Assembly (NCBI GenBank): GCA_047967505.1
Contig: CM106541.1
From: Dipteris shenzhenensis
Lineage: Eukaryota > Polypodiophyta > Polypodiopsida > Gleicheniales
Strand: one strand, 5' to 3'
Length of the DNA stretch: 64,000 nucleotides
Shown: in pieces, positions 11,660 to 22,937 of the stretch
Numbering within the stretch: the first letter of the stretch is position 1
Layout of the letters: every line of letters begins with the position of its first letter
Program-made: the position numbers and the translations under genes
The notes under the pieces: model-generated
The model's database searches: none
Told to the model about the DNA's origin: nothing
The model's input: the letters and a program-made list of their open reading frames with translations, nothing else

Positions 11660-12360
11660 CAAGGCTACTACGAAGGCAATGAATATATTTGGGTATTGAG
11701 AACTTGCTGCACAGCCAATTTGCCTTCCTTTGGAACCGACATTGATACCAAGCAATCTTTGATATCATCTACGGGCAAGGCAACACTAGCACCACAAGAA
11801 CTTGCCTCTAAAATGGAGGTAGAACCACAAGAACCTATTGCTAGACATTCAAGGGAAAATCCCCTCTACCCGTGAATTCTTATGTTGCAACAAGGAAGGA
11901 CATCGTCTACTACTATAGCAGCAATGACACAAAAACTTGCTCCTAAAAAGGGAGCAACAACACGAGAACCTGTTATAAAAAGGGAAAGTATGAATCCCAA
12001 TCACCTAGTGTGCCCCGATGGGTGCCCAAAGGCAAATCATTGACTATGGCTTCTACTTCTACCTCGACATCAATAGTTGGCATGGTAGACACACACAAAC
12101 CTACTCCTAAAAATGAAGCAACACCACAAGAACCTACTATTGCTCCTAGACTACAGGTACCAGCTTCACAAGTGCCAGGAAGATTCAAGCAGTTCCTCAA
12201 GTTTATGCTGACCTTCAAGCCATACTTCTTCCAATAGATGGTGGTGCTCGGCCTACACCGTTCGTTCATAACTCTAATGAGCTGATAATGCCATTCATTC
12301 ATAACTCTAAGGCACATCTCTCCACCCTCTTTTTAGGTGCACTCAACAAGTACACGGCTT
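11660..12360. other. Spacer with diverged short repeats
   Basis: Phrases of the type 'ACCACAAGAACCTxxTGC' and 'CCTAxxAAxGGxAGxAACAxCAxAAGAACCT' recur at about 11780-11850, 11930-11975 and 12100-12150, so a short unit was amplified here. The frame 12010-12237 is open but has no family signature. Confidence 0.4.
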
Positions 12361-13320
12361 GGAAGGAGGCCAGGTACACTAAGTCCCCACAAATTTTATT
12401 TCAATGATCATATTTTGGGCATAGGTGAAAGTAGGAAGTCCATGACATAGGTAATAGTAGGAAGTCTCCGCATCTAGTCTGCCTTAGGTGAAAATAGCCC
12501 CTTTGCTAGTTGGGTCTACACAAAGGGATTCGACCCAACACAAGTCAGCATAGGTGACTACGATCACAGGTTCAATTTTTAGGGTCCCTAGATCACACAC
12601 TCACATTCCAAGTCAGCACGGCAACTTTGTCTACATGCTACAGTCAACGCATAAGCATAACTCCCCCATGCACTCACAAGCACCTAGGTGAAGTCCACAA
12701 GGGTAAACATGTCAGTCAAATTCCTGAACAAGTTTTAAGAAATCACCTTGCTGCTTTAAGGCTAACATAGCGAGATGAATGCTAATGCAACGATTGCTAG
12801 TGTGAGAGTCGTTGCAACATGCCTAACATAGCAGCTCTAGTCGTGCTACAATACTAACACCACCTGCTGTGTTATAATGCTGGTCACTGCTTTACACCTA
12901 ACAGGATGACTTTATAATGCAACGACTTTGCTTTAAGGTTAGTGCTGACCCACTATGATAATAATGATGATAATGCCAATTGTTCTGCTAATAATACCAA
13001 TAGCTGCTGCACTAATGCTAACGTTTACTTGTTGCATTACCAAGATCCCTATATAAGGAGGCAGTCCACCATTCTGTAGCTTCTCACTTTTCCATGTGAA
13101 AAAATGTTGCTGAATTTTTTCAAAAATTTCCACAACTGCTAACTGCCTCCAAAACTTTCTACCACTCGCATCCTTCTTATGAGCTAATTTCTCATGCTTT
13201 ATTTTTGCAATACATGGATGTGTTTGCATGAAGCTATATAGATCTACACGAAGTGCCATCACAGATCTATCAACACCAAATACCCCTAGTCCCAGGTGCC
13301 AAACCTGTTTGGCATTGAAT
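12361..13320. other. Possible LTR remnant without coding
   Basis: No gene is seen. A TATA-like CTATATAAGGAGGCAGTCC at about 13050-13068 lies in a Thr/Ala-poor, C-rich leader typical of LTRs, and 12720-12960 is a run of imperfect 'GCTAACATxxCxAxGxxGTTGC'-like repeats. No LTR ends could be fixed, so this is only a suggestion. Confidence 0.3.
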
Positions 13321-13328
13321 GATATTGA

Positions 13329-14230
13329 ATGAATCCAAATTATGCCAAGCAGGGCAAGTTTGAGATGAAGGATTTGGGAGAGCTGCGTTATTTCTTAGGC
13401 ATTGAGGTGATTAGATCACCAAGTGGGATACGGCTCTTGCAGAGGCAGTATGGATTGGACATGCTGTCCAAATATGGGATGATAGGCTGTAAGCCTATTT
13501 CAGTTCCTTTGGAGCAGAATGTGAAGCTAAGCACAGATGCAGGTGAGCTTTTGGAAGACCCTACTATGTACAGATGCATAGTAGGAAGTTTGATTTATAT
13601 GACTATTACCAGGCCAGATTTGAGCTATGCTGTTGGATTGGTAAGTCAGTTTCTGCAGGCTCCAAGGAAACCACATTTGGATGCAGCTAGACGCATACTT
13701 AGGTATCTGAAGTCCACATTGCAGTATGGACTATTTTATGAGGCTGGGGTTTAGATACAGTTGCATGGATACACTGATGCTGATTGGGCTGGTAGTATTT
13801 CTGATAGACGATCTACCACTGGATATGTCTTCTCTTTTGAGAGTACTGAAGTCACTTGGAGCAACAAGAAATAGCCTACAGTTGCCTTGTCGAGCACAGA
13901 GGCTGAGTACAGGGGTGTAGCAATGGCTGCATGTGAGGTAGCTTAGTTGCATAAGCTACTTCATGATATGCATCAGTTTATAGATGGGCCAGTTGTCATT
14001 TATTGTGACAACATGAGCAGTATACACTTGGCAAATAACCCAATCTATCATGCTAGAACAAAGCACATTGAGGTACATTATCACTATATGCGGGAGAAGG
14101 TTTTACTAGGTCTTATTGATCTAGTTTATGTCAGCACAGAGGATCAGGTAGCTGACATATACACGAAGGCATTGGGCATAGAGAAGCTGCGCAAGTTCAG
14201 AGACCTGCTTGGTGTGCAAGAATTGGGATT
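13329..14230 (+). pseudogene. Copia RT C-terminal part and RNase H, broken
   Basis: The frame reads FEMKDLGELRYFLGIEVIRS, then QRQYGLDMLSKYGMIGCKPISVP, MYRCIVGSLIYMTITRPDLSYAVGLVSQF and LDAARRILRYLKST (Ty1/copia RT thumb). It continues with GYTDADWAGSISDRRSTTGY, TWSNKK-stop-PTVALSSTEAEYRGV, then VIYCDNMSSIHLANNPIYHARTKHIEVHYHYMREKV (RNase H). TAG stops stand at 13752-13754, 13872-13874 (Gln of 'KKQPTVALS') and 13944-13946 (Trp position). No frameshift is needed. The frame leads directly into a polypurine tract and LTR, so this is the 3' end of a copia element whose 5' part is missing. Start at 13329 is the first legible codon only. Confidence 0.85.
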
Positions 14231-14720
14231 GAGCTCGAGGGGGAGTGTTGAGATATCGAGCTCCACTCGTGATATTCCAGGGTGACCGTTGTGCATTTAT
14301 GTCATCGACTTGTTAGCTGCAGATGTGGTTGGTACACCACCCATGAATAATAGTTGGATGATAGCTATCCTTATGTACTCTAGTTCGTGGCTCAGTTAGT
14401 ATGCCACCTTAGTTAGCTGAGTTTGGTTTGAGACCCACATATAGGGTTCTTCTATTTCTTTGTACAAGAGTTCTTTTGGCTTTCACAACTAAGAAGAGGA
14501 AAACTGTTTTCAGCCTCCACCTTTGTGTGTATTCCCCCATTGTGTATGTGAGAAAGCCGCAAGTGAGACTCCTTTCCTCTCTCCCACTATCTTCACAGAA
14601 ATTCGGGTCGTCCAATATGCGCTTCAATCTCAGCCCTTGATCTTATCTCCATCAATTGCTTTCATCTCCACCCTCCAAAATGTGCCTAGATCTCAGCCCT
14701 TGATTTGATGTCTTCATTTT
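14231..14720 (+). mobile_element. Copia 3' LTR (start seen, end unclear)
   Basis: A polypurine tract (14231-14245, GAGCTCGAGGGGGAG) is followed by TGTTGAGATATCGAGCTCC at 14246, the normal start of a copia LTR. A TATA-like ACATATAGGG lies near 14437. The right end is not certain. I place it near 14720 because the C-rich leader-like sequence fades there. No matching 5' LTR is in the window. Confidence 0.65.
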
Positions 14721-15450
14721 GACTGTTGATTTATCCAAGATCCAATGGTCCATAGCATATGGTGACTTTACCTCTTTATTAGACCCCCTTTTGTCAAGTC
14801 TTGCTAGTTTGGAGCCCACCAAAGGTGCCTCCAACCATTTTGAGCATCCTAGTCCTTTGATCCATCCACTATCCACCTCCATCCGAAGGCCAAGTTTAAT
14901 TGATTTCAAAATAAAGGTAACCATGTCAGTTGAGTAAATGCTAGAGACCCTTAGGCCATGGGTTACCATAGTGGGTTCACTTGATCTTAACATAATCCAT
15001 TTCTTAATCCATTACTTATGAGGCCCTTTTAAGACCCCAATTCTCCCCTAATGTTTGGAACTTTCTTGTGGCGACAGGAAATCACAATCCTTATAGAAAA
15101 TGCTATCTTGATCTAGTATTGAGGACCAAAGTATAAACATGAGTGTTTTGCTTTGACAACTTGTTTCTTTGAGTTTACAAATGCTCGAGTGTTGGATTGG
15201 ATTTTTTTTGACAGGGTGCCTTCTTTTGATTTTTCAAATGTTTAGTTTTAGATTGGATTATCTTTGATAGGCTAAGAAGGTGCTAGTGGTGAGGACAACC
15301 TAAAACGGTACCTTAATCTAGGTGTTTGCTAACTTTACCTTGGTCGTCTTACCATAAAAGTCAAAATGGAGTGTTGATCAAAGTGCCACCGACAAGGATA
15401 TAACTTGTGCTCTTTGCCTTGTTGATCTATTTCTTTTAGGTGTTGGAGTA
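14720..15450. other. Spacer, nothing recognised
   Basis: AT-rich sequence without convincing coding potential on either strand. Confidence 0.4.
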
Positions 15451-15618
15451 TTAGGATTAGATTATCTTCTTTAAGTTTCAATGGCACTTTACCACACTTG
15501 TAAAAAGCATTGTGTCGATCGAAGCATTGGACTCTTAGGATTAGATTATCTTCTTTAAGTTTCAATGGCACTTTATCACACTTGTAAAAAGCACTGTGTC
15601 GATCAAAGCATCAGGGAT
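15451..15618 (+). repeat. 84-bp tandem duplication
   Basis: The unit beginning TTAGGATTAGATTATCTTCT at 15451 is repeated at 15535, with only about four differences. The unit length is a multiple of three, but no coding frame is supported. Confidence 0.92.
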
Positions 15619-16660
15619 GAAGAGATAAACGTGAGCTCTTTACCTTGTTGACCTATGTCTTTTATTTCTTTTATAGAAATTGCTAACAAGGTCACTGGCA
15701 AATGTTGATTGTATCAAAAGGAAGTTGGGTGCTAATGCAACTTGATATAAGCAGGAAGGGACTACAAGGCAACAAATTTTTGACATCTTGGAAGGTAAGG
15801 TGAGAGATTTCTTAAAAAGGATGGGAAAAAAACAAAAATGGAAATTTGGTTATGCATGTATACATGCATAAAGAGCTTGTTTTGTTGGATCATCCAAACT
15901 ATTTTCCACAGCAGAGACCAAATTGTAAATGACTTCTTTGAGATTTTATGTAACATAATTAAATTTTTTTTGCTTTACAGTTTGTTTATTTTTTACCCCT
16001 TCAGGTATATACCCTTCATCCTATAAGCAATGGCAAATGACAAAATCCATTTTAGGATTCATAGTGTGTTACATGGATCCATAGGAGAAGTGAAATATTT
16101 AGGTAGATCTACAATGCAGCTTGCTCAATCAAGTATCTATTTCTATGATCATTTTTACCACAACTAATGGACAAGGGAAATGCACATGGTGTGCTGAAAA
16201 AACTAGACCTCCCAGCATGGAGCACCATTAATGGCCAATTCCTCAAGGTAATGTGATATACAGCTATAGAGCCAAGTTGTTTGCAGAAGTACATCTCTCT
16301 TTATAGCCAAGTATTGCTACTAGAATTTGAAAAATAAACATTTGCATGCCAATCACAGTTTTTGTTGAGCTATTTAGTCATTTGGCAATTAAAGTCTGCA
16401 AAACAATGCTCAATTATAAAGACAATGGCACAAAAGACATTCTAATTTTCTTAAATGATGGTTGGGATAAGATAACATCCAACTCAATATACTATGAGGT
16501 TGTGCCTAGCTTGATACAATTAAAATACAAATTATAATTGTGACTCATAATTTTATAATTTCTTTTTACTATAAATGCAATAGGTTGATTTGAAACCAAT
16601 CTATTCCATTACATCAAGATCTAAACTCCTTTGGTCTTGACTTTGGTTCTAAACTAAAGA
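15619..16660. other. Spacer, nothing recognised
   Basis: AT-rich DNA with short open frames only. No element ends or protein similarity were recognised. Confidence 0.4.
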
Positions 16661-16663
16661 ATA

Positions 16664-17519
16664 GAACCTCCTCTTTCTTGCTTATTTAATTAGGTGCATA
16701 GGCTTCCCCTTCCTTGCATGAGTTCATCCTTTGGATGGTGCTACCATTTTGCTATTAGTGGACCCTGCTCTTTATTTCTAATAGTACTCACTCTCTCTCT
16801 CTCTCTCTCTCTCTCTCAATCTATTCTACTCTCTTTCAAACCCATCATGTGGAGCTGAGCTGGTTGTGGTGGTGGTAGTGTTGGAGGGTACCTATACTAA
16901 TGTTGGGGAGTAGGCTATATTTAGCAGGTACACATTGGAGCATGTGCACAATGATTGGTCGTATGTTGCAATAAATGCAATTGGTGGTCTCACGCGTGCC
17001 AATCAACGTCTGCTTGCCTTGAGCGCTATCTCCTCAGCTATACTTTGCATCCCTCATCTGCGTAGCCATTTTCCTGCACCCTCCCTTGAAATTTGTCTAG
17101 CTGCCAACATCCTTCTATGCCCTTCTCCCTGCACCATACCTTTAACCTTCTACTATGTTTGGTTCTCTACTCCCTTCGTCTCCCTTTGACTCCTAACTTT
17201 GATTGTCTACTCAAAAAGGTGCAAGGAGAACATGGATAGCTCAGGAACAAGTAAGCCACGTCTCATATATCTATGTATTTACTTTTAAAGATTGATACCT
17301 TCTACTTGAACCTCCTCTTTCTTGCTTGTTTAAGCAGGTGCATAGGCTTCCCCTTCCTTGTATAAGTTCTTCCTTTAGATGGTGGTGCTACCATTTTTGC
17401 TATTGGTGGACCCCATTCGTTCTTTCTAATAGTACTCATTGTCCTTGCCAATGCTACAAACCCTTAACTAATACTGTACAATGAAGAACATTACAAATGA
17501 AAAGCATAACAAAGCACTT

Positions 17520-17603
<84 letters not shown>

Positions 17604-18060
17604 AATCTCAATCTCAATCTATTCTACCTCTCTTTCAAACCCGTCATACAAAAAATCGCATTGGCCAGAGTGTGCAGTAGAATGCAATTTGCCGGAGGAG
17701 AGGTTGAGGTGGTAATCTTGGAGGGTAGCCTCTACTAATGTTGGGGAGTAGGCTATACTTAGCAAGTACACATTGGAGCACGTGCATAATGATTGGTTGT
17801 ACATTGCAATAAATGCAGTTGGTGGGATCACGCATGTAAATCAATGTCTATTTGCCTTGAGTGCCATCCCCTCAGCTATACTCTACATTCCTCATCCGCA
17901 TAGCCATTTTCCCACACCTTGACTTCAAATTCATCCAACTACCAACATCCTTGTGTGCCCTTCTCCCCGCACCCTACCTTTGACTGTCTGCTATGTTTGG
18001 TTGTCTACTCCCTTCGTCTGTCCATCACCTTCGACTCCTAACTTTGACTGTCTACTCAGA
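16664..18060 (+). repeat. Duplicated block of about 600-750 bp carrying a CT tract
   Basis: CCTCCTCTTTCTTGCTTxTTTAAxxAGGTGCATAGGCTTCCCC occurs at about 16665 and 17311. The following part, GGGGAGTAGGCTATAxTTAGCAxGTACACATTGGAGCA, occurs at about 16904 and 17742 and runs on for about 300 bp to similar ends near 17215 and 18060. Each copy holds a (CT)n tract, 27 bp in the first (16791-16817) and 77 bp in the second (17523-17599). A third partial copy (TATATTTAGCAAGTACACATTGGAGCAT) lies at about 18600-18630. Copies differ by about 10-15 percent as judged by eye. Confidence 0.85.
17523..17599. repeat. (CT)n microsatellite, 77 bp
   Basis: A perfect dinucleotide run. It is the longest CT tract in the window and lies within the second copy of the duplicated block. 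Confidence 0.98.
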
Positions 18061-18087
18061 GAGGTGTAAGATTTTGGTATTTACCTT

Positions 18088-18088
<1 letters not shown>

Positions 18089-18136
<48 letters not shown>

Positions 18137-18383
18137 CCTTTTGTGCAAAAGAATGCGATTAGGGAGGTTGGGCAGAACCCAACCTCTCAAATCACTTTCT
18201 TTTGCACGTTTTTTTTAATGCAAAGATTTTGGTGATTAAAGAGAGAGAGAGAGAGAGAGAGAGAGATGTGGGGACCTATTTGGACTACTTGGGCAAAATT
18301 TTGGTATTGAGTAGGTCGGTTGACCGGACAGTCAAGCTGACATGTAGGTTGAGTCAAAGTGCTATACTAGAGCAAATCAAAGC

Positions 18384-18431
<48 letters not shown>
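18089..18431. repeat. Three (GA)n microsatellites
   Basis: Runs of GA lie at 18089-18129, 18240-18266 and 18387-18431. The first is followed directly by a foldback repeat. Confidence 0.97.
18143..18207. repeat. 65-bp foldback (imperfect palindrome)
   Basis: The 30-base arm 18143-18172 pairs with 18178-18207 at about 25 of 30 positions, leaving a loop of five bases (18173-18177). A related, more diverged copy is at 19322-19387, and a right half at about 19472-19500. Each lies beside a GA tract. It could be a very small MITE-like element or a recombination-generated hairpin. Confidence 0.75.
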
Positions 18432-18435
<4 letters not shown>

Positions 18436-18720
18436 TACTAGGTGCATACAGATAGGTAGGGTACCTATAGGAGGAGCTAGTAGAGCAGCTAAGGAGGCTG
18501 TTGGAAACATCGTTGCAAGAAGCATACTTGCTCATGGTCCTGGTAGATGTTGCAGGCAAAGGAAGTGGATGATGAGGTGGAGGCAGTGGTCTAGCAACCT
18601 ATATTTAGCAAGTACACATTGGAGCATCTGCACAATTATTACACAATTATTGGTGACAATGCATAAGTTTTTCATCAATACTATGGAAGATACACATTAA
18701 AAATAAAAATTAAAAAAATA

Positions 18721-18781
18721 AACAAATAAATATAAATATAAATATAAATAAGTAAATAAATAAATATATATATATATATAG

Positions 18782-18872
<91 letters not shown>
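18721..18872. repeat. Compound microsatellite (AAATA/TA/GATA/GA)
   Basis: AAATA-like repeats (18721-18762) pass into (TA)n (18764-18780), five GATA units (18781-18800) and then (GA)n to 18872. Leu/Ser/Tyr open frames on the minus strand over this tract are not genes. Confidence 0.97.
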
Positions 18873-18879
<7 letters not shown>

Positions 18880-19077
18880 CGCCAATGTAGCAGGAAAGAG
18901 AGAGATAGAACGTATGGATGAGTACATAATATGTAAGGATGGGACAGATAGTCAAGCTGACCTTCAGGTTGAGTTAGAGTGCTAGACTAGGGCACATCAA
19001 AGAACTAGGCTAGGTTGGCTGGTTGTCTTTGGCTGGGGCAAACCCATGCCCTATATAGAGAAACAGTAACATACAAT

Positions 19078-19095
19078 GAGAGAGAGAGAGGGAGA

Positions 19096-19131
<36 letters not shown>
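19078..19131. repeat. (GA)n microsatellite
   Basis: GA run with two GGG interruptions, passing into (AAAG)n at 19130-19145. Confidence 0.97.
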
Positions 19132-19135
<4 letters not shown>

Positions 19136-19267
19136 AAGAAAGAAATTTTATTAGAGTCTTCAAAAGACCGATGGGTCTATGAGACTGAAAGAAAACCTGA
19201 TACAAATCACAATAAGGGTGGAGCTACTAAAATGAGCATCATCACCCATGCTAAATCCTAAGTCAGA

Positions 19268-19268
19268 G

Positions 19269-19306
<38 letters not shown>
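19268..19306. repeat. (GT/GA)n microsatellite
   Basis: A short GT run passes into GA repeats. It is followed within 20 bp by the second foldback repeat. Confidence 0.95.
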
Positions 19307-19307
<1 letters not shown>

Positions 19308-19321
19308 CTGAAAAGGGTTTC

Positions 19322-19387
19322 CACAAAAAAATGCAATTAGGAAGTTTGCATCTGCCCAATCTCCCAAATCACATTCATTTGCACACA
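19322..19387. repeat. Foldback repeat, diverged second copy
   Basis: This has the same layout as 18143-18207: a left arm with CAAAAAAATGCAATTAGGAAG, a short loop ATCTG, and a right arm with CCCAATCTCCCAAATCAC ending in TTTGCAC. The right arm is well conserved between copies. The left has diverged. Confidence 0.6.
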
Positions 19388-19551
19388 TGATTGCATGCAA
19401 AAAATTTTCATCACTACTATGGAAGACACTCAGAAACATGCACAGACACACACACACACACTCAGAAATGTTTGCACAACTCCCAAATCGCATTCTTTTG
19501 CATATTGTATCATATGGAAAATTTTTAGTCTATAGGGATTGAGAGACACAA

Positions 19552-19554
<3 letters not shown>

Positions 19555-19592
<38 letters not shown>

Positions 19593-19595
19593 GAG
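19555..19595. repeat. (GA)n microsatellite
   Basis: GA run interrupted once by GACA. Confidence 0.96.
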
Positions 19596-19599
19596 TTAT

Positions 19600-20280
19600 T
19601 TCACTTTTCGATGCAAGGTGAAGCACAAAAATTGCAAACTCATTCAAAGAGGAGATTGCATTTTGCAAGTACATCCCATTAGAGAGAGGAAACTACAGGC
19701 AAGAGGGAGAGGACAGATGGAATCGAGGAGGTTGGTGTCAAGGACATTCCTGTTGCAAAAAAGCCAATCTAGTTCATGGGAAAGACTTTGAAAGAAGACC
19801 AGAGGCCATCAAATTTAATGCTTTTTGAGTTTCTTCAAAAATTCAATGCTCAGCATGACTTCCACCTATTATATGAGAAATAGAACAAAGATCTGGACTA
19901 TGGTGCCATCTTGGAGGTGAACAAGGATTTTTTAGTAGAGGAGCTAATAGAATTCCATAAGCTTACAAAGAAGGGTAGGCTAGTCATATCCAAAAAGTCT
20001 TATATTCAAATCAAGGATCTAATTAAAGATCAAAAGATTAGGATTTTGGTGAATAGAAGATTTTGACACCCTACCCCAATCACTCAAGGAAAATGGCATT
20101 ATTCATCCCCGAAGATGTGGGCTCTTAGAGGAAAGTCTTTCTTTCACTGTATTCCTTCATTTCACTCATGGTGCTCATGAAGATATGCCGAAAGAGGCAT
20201 AGGAAGATGTTCAAAAAGAAGATCATATTGAAGAAGGGGATAAAAGTATTGAAGTATAGGAATAGAAGAGGAGGATATAA
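19600..20280 (+). other. Degraded reading frame split by an LTR element
   Basis: The stretch holds many short open pieces rich in Glu, Lys and Asp (for example HGAHEDMPKEA and KEDHIEEGDKSIEV near 20170-20255) broken by stops. The LTR element at 20281 interrupts it. On the far side, from 22933, an open frame (LEQESKEAIALNLVALKS) goes on in the same style. The pre-insertion site can be read through as one sequence. No family was recognised. Confidence 0.35.
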
Positions 20281-20657
20281 TGTTGAGAGTTGTGGTGCCA
20301 TGAGCACATGAATTAGAGGCAAAGGTATGTGCTAAGGAATGTATTAAAGTAGCCACCCTAGGATGTGGACTACAAGATGTGGAGATGTGGATCAAGGATA
20401 TCCACAAGGAGAGATGTGGATCAGAGGATCCCACAGATGTCGACTATTCAAAGGGCACTCTCTATATAAGAGCCCTATCATGTATTGTTGAGTACAAGAG
20501 AGAAATACACATTCACTCAAGATTCTGTTTATGAGTCCAAGCTAATCTATCTTGGAACCTGATTGACTTGAGGTACATGTTCTCTTCATCATGTTTACAC
20601 ATAGGTTCCATCCACCTTAAAGCGCTCCATAGATCCTGAGGCACTCATGATTTCACA
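20281..20657 (+). repeat. 5' LTR of the non-autonomous element
   Basis: 377 bp, TG...CA ends, with TATATAAGAG near 20463 as promoter. It is about 30 bp longer than the 3' LTR because of an indel in the CCCTATCATGTATTGTTGAG region just after the TATA box. Confidence 0.92.
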
Positions 20658-20669
20658 TGGTATCAAAGC
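20658..20669 (+). other. Primer-binding site
   Basis: TGGTATCAAAGC, one base different from the TGGTATCAGAGC of the copia elements at 1219 and 25141. It points to priming by initiator tRNA-Met. Confidence 0.85.
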
Positions 20670-22578
20670 ATAGGTTTAGCTCTCCTAGTTTAGCTCATTA
20701 GTAGCTCACTAGGATTGCTCCCATTCCTAGATTAGTTTTAGAATGTAAGATTAGTTTCTAGAGAGTTCTTTATTAAGAGAGATCAGTTCTTGTGAGCTAG
20801 CGACATACTCTTGAGAGGTTTCCCTCTCTTGAGATTTCAATAAGACATTACTATTGCTCTTTCTGTGAGAGAGAGAGCCTTTTTCTTCTACTCCATGACT
20901 CAGGCCTTAGCCTTGCTTCATCAATGGCTCTCCATGCACGACAAGCCCACGGCCTCTCCTCCTCCGATAATTACAGTATAGGCGACACTATCACCCTGCA
21001 GCAATCTCCAATGATAAGCTCAACCAAAGTTCCCACAGTTTCTAAAGCCTGTGGTTCCTAAAGGTAGCCAATCATCAGAGGGCAGAAGAGGTGAGTTTGA
21101 AATTCAAGCCTCCTCAGCGAACGCTCCCTGCTCCAGATTGTATGATATGCAAGATGCCATCATCAACGCGATTGCTTCAGCCCATGAAGGCAAGCTCCTT
21201 TCGGTTCTGCCCTTCTCAACACGTCCAACCTACGTGACTACACACTACGGGACTTTCATCGACATTCGTTAAGCAACATCCTACGCGCTACTTCATTCCT
21301 CGGGCCACAATCAAGGTTTTGAAGAAAGACGGGCCTGTACAAAGTCGATAGCATTTTCTTTCAGGTAGATTGCTCGTCATGGAGCGACGAAGCTGGCCTT
21401 GGAGGAAGAAAGCTACTACGGAAGTATTGAAGACATCCTTTGAGTCTCACTCGGACCCTTGCTTCCCCTGTTGTTTCTTTCAAAGCTTAAAGACAAAGCT
21501 CTCAACAGCCGACTCCTACAGCAGCAAGCGCACCTCCAATGTCTAAAGCTCATGGCCCCTGCGCGTATGCCTTCCACGGCTCTTTCTCCTACATACAAGC
21601 AACCACAAGCAACCGGACTCTCCTCTACGCCTTCGACGCTGTTTCGTCTTTCCTGTCACTGTTGCCTGCAAGCTTCAAAGCTTCAGAGTTTCTCGAAGTT
21701 CTCCAAGGTTCACCAAAAAATGACACATGGCAGATAGCTTTTGACTTGGGTTAGTTCAAAGTAACCCTGGGTTAGTTTGGTGTGGTCAATAAGTGCTGGT
21801 CAACTTCACTTGGGTAGGATTATTTAACCCTGGTCAGCAAGTAGATAAGGTTGGTCAAGCCAAACCCGGTCAGGTCAACCCACTATACCATGGTAATGTA
21901 ACGGTTAGTTAAAAATGCCATGTCACCAAGTGCCACCTAAGCACATAGCTTCTTTCCAAGCACAGTTTGTAAGCAGCATGTGAACATCCTCTGCCACATC
22001 ATTGATTGCCCCTCTTCTTCATCAAAACTTCAACAAGCCGTAACTTCCAATCCAAGAACAATTTGGAGTCGCTCCAAAAAGAAAAAGTCATTGTCTTTTT
22101 GAGCTCTATGCGCTTGTCAGATCAAAATCATTGTATGCAATTAGACACTATCATTGAAGCAAAATGAAGCTCATGGTGGTAAGACCTTTGCAACAAATGG
22201 AAAAGTGATGCATGAATGCAAGCAAAAAGCATGCCAAAAGCATAAGTGCATGAGATGACCATAGCACGGAAAATGGCATCCACACATAAAGCATTAAGGC
22301 ACATGGAAGAACAAAGCATTATGCATCAAGCTACATTAAGCAAAGAAGACAACAACATTGGCAACATGAATTGAGACGCAACAACCTTGCCACCTTTAGC
22401 CCACATGTTTGTAAATCAGACCTAACCACCTGAGAATAGCCATGCAAGCATCCAGGGCAAGATTTGATCTTGTAATACCCACTCTTGACCACCTTAAGTA
22501 GCAATGCATGCACTAAGGGGAGGTGATGGAATGTAACTCACATCTGACCACCTTGTAGTAGCCAAAGGATTATGGCAC
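20670..22578 (+). other. Interior of the non-autonomous element, origin unknown
   Basis: GC-richer than its surroundings between about 20930 and 21740, with open frames on the plus strand of up to 92 codons (21051-21272, 21459-21737). They carry no retroelement motif that I recognise and could be a captured host sequence. From 21740 to 22578 the sequence is non-coding, with GCAxxTAxxGCATGA-like repeats around 22200-22330. Confidence 0.4.
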
Positions 22579-22588
22579 CAAGGGGAGG

Positions 22589-22932
22589 TGTTGAGAGTTG
22601 TGGTGCCATGAGCACATGAATTAGAGGCAAAGGTATGTGCTAAGGAATGTATTAAAGTAGCCACCCTAGGATGTGGACTACAAGATGTGGAGATGTGGAT
22701 CAAGGATATCCACAAGGAGAGATGTGGATCAGAGGATCCCACAGATGTTGACTATTCAAAGGGCACTCTCTATATAAGAGACAAGAGAGAAATGCACATG
22801 CACTCATGAGTCCAAGCTAATCTATCTTGGAACCTAATTGACTTGAGCTACATGTTCTCTTCATCATGTTCACACATAGGTTCCATCCACCTTAGAACGC
22901 TCCATAGATCCTGAGGCACTCATGATTTCACA
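22589..22932 (+). repeat. 3' LTR of the non-autonomous element
   Basis: 344 bp, nearly identical to the 5' LTR apart from the indel and a few substitutions, so the insertion is fairly young relative to the gypsy relics. Confidence 0.92.
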
Positions 22933-22937
22933 TATAA

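Larger units (their letters stand above)
20281..22932 (+). mobile_element. Non-autonomous LTR retrotransposon, 2.65 kb, complete
   Basis: Two direct LTRs start TGTTGAGAGTTGTGGTGCC and end TTTCACA, at 20281-20657 and 22589-22932. A 5-bp target-site duplication, TATAA, flanks the element (20276-20280 and 22933-22937). A primer-binding site (TGGTATCAAAGC, 20658-20669) follows the 5' LTR, and a polypurine tract (CAAGGGGAGG, 22579-22588) precedes the 3' LTR. The 1.9-kb interior has no gag or pol similarity, so it must have been mobilised in trans. A diverged LTR of the same family is at 37339-37510. Confidence 0.92.

Noticed and set aside
13031-13070. A host promoter at CTATATAAGG
   Set aside because: No host gene follows. 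It precedes a copia fragment and more likely belongs to an LTR remnant.
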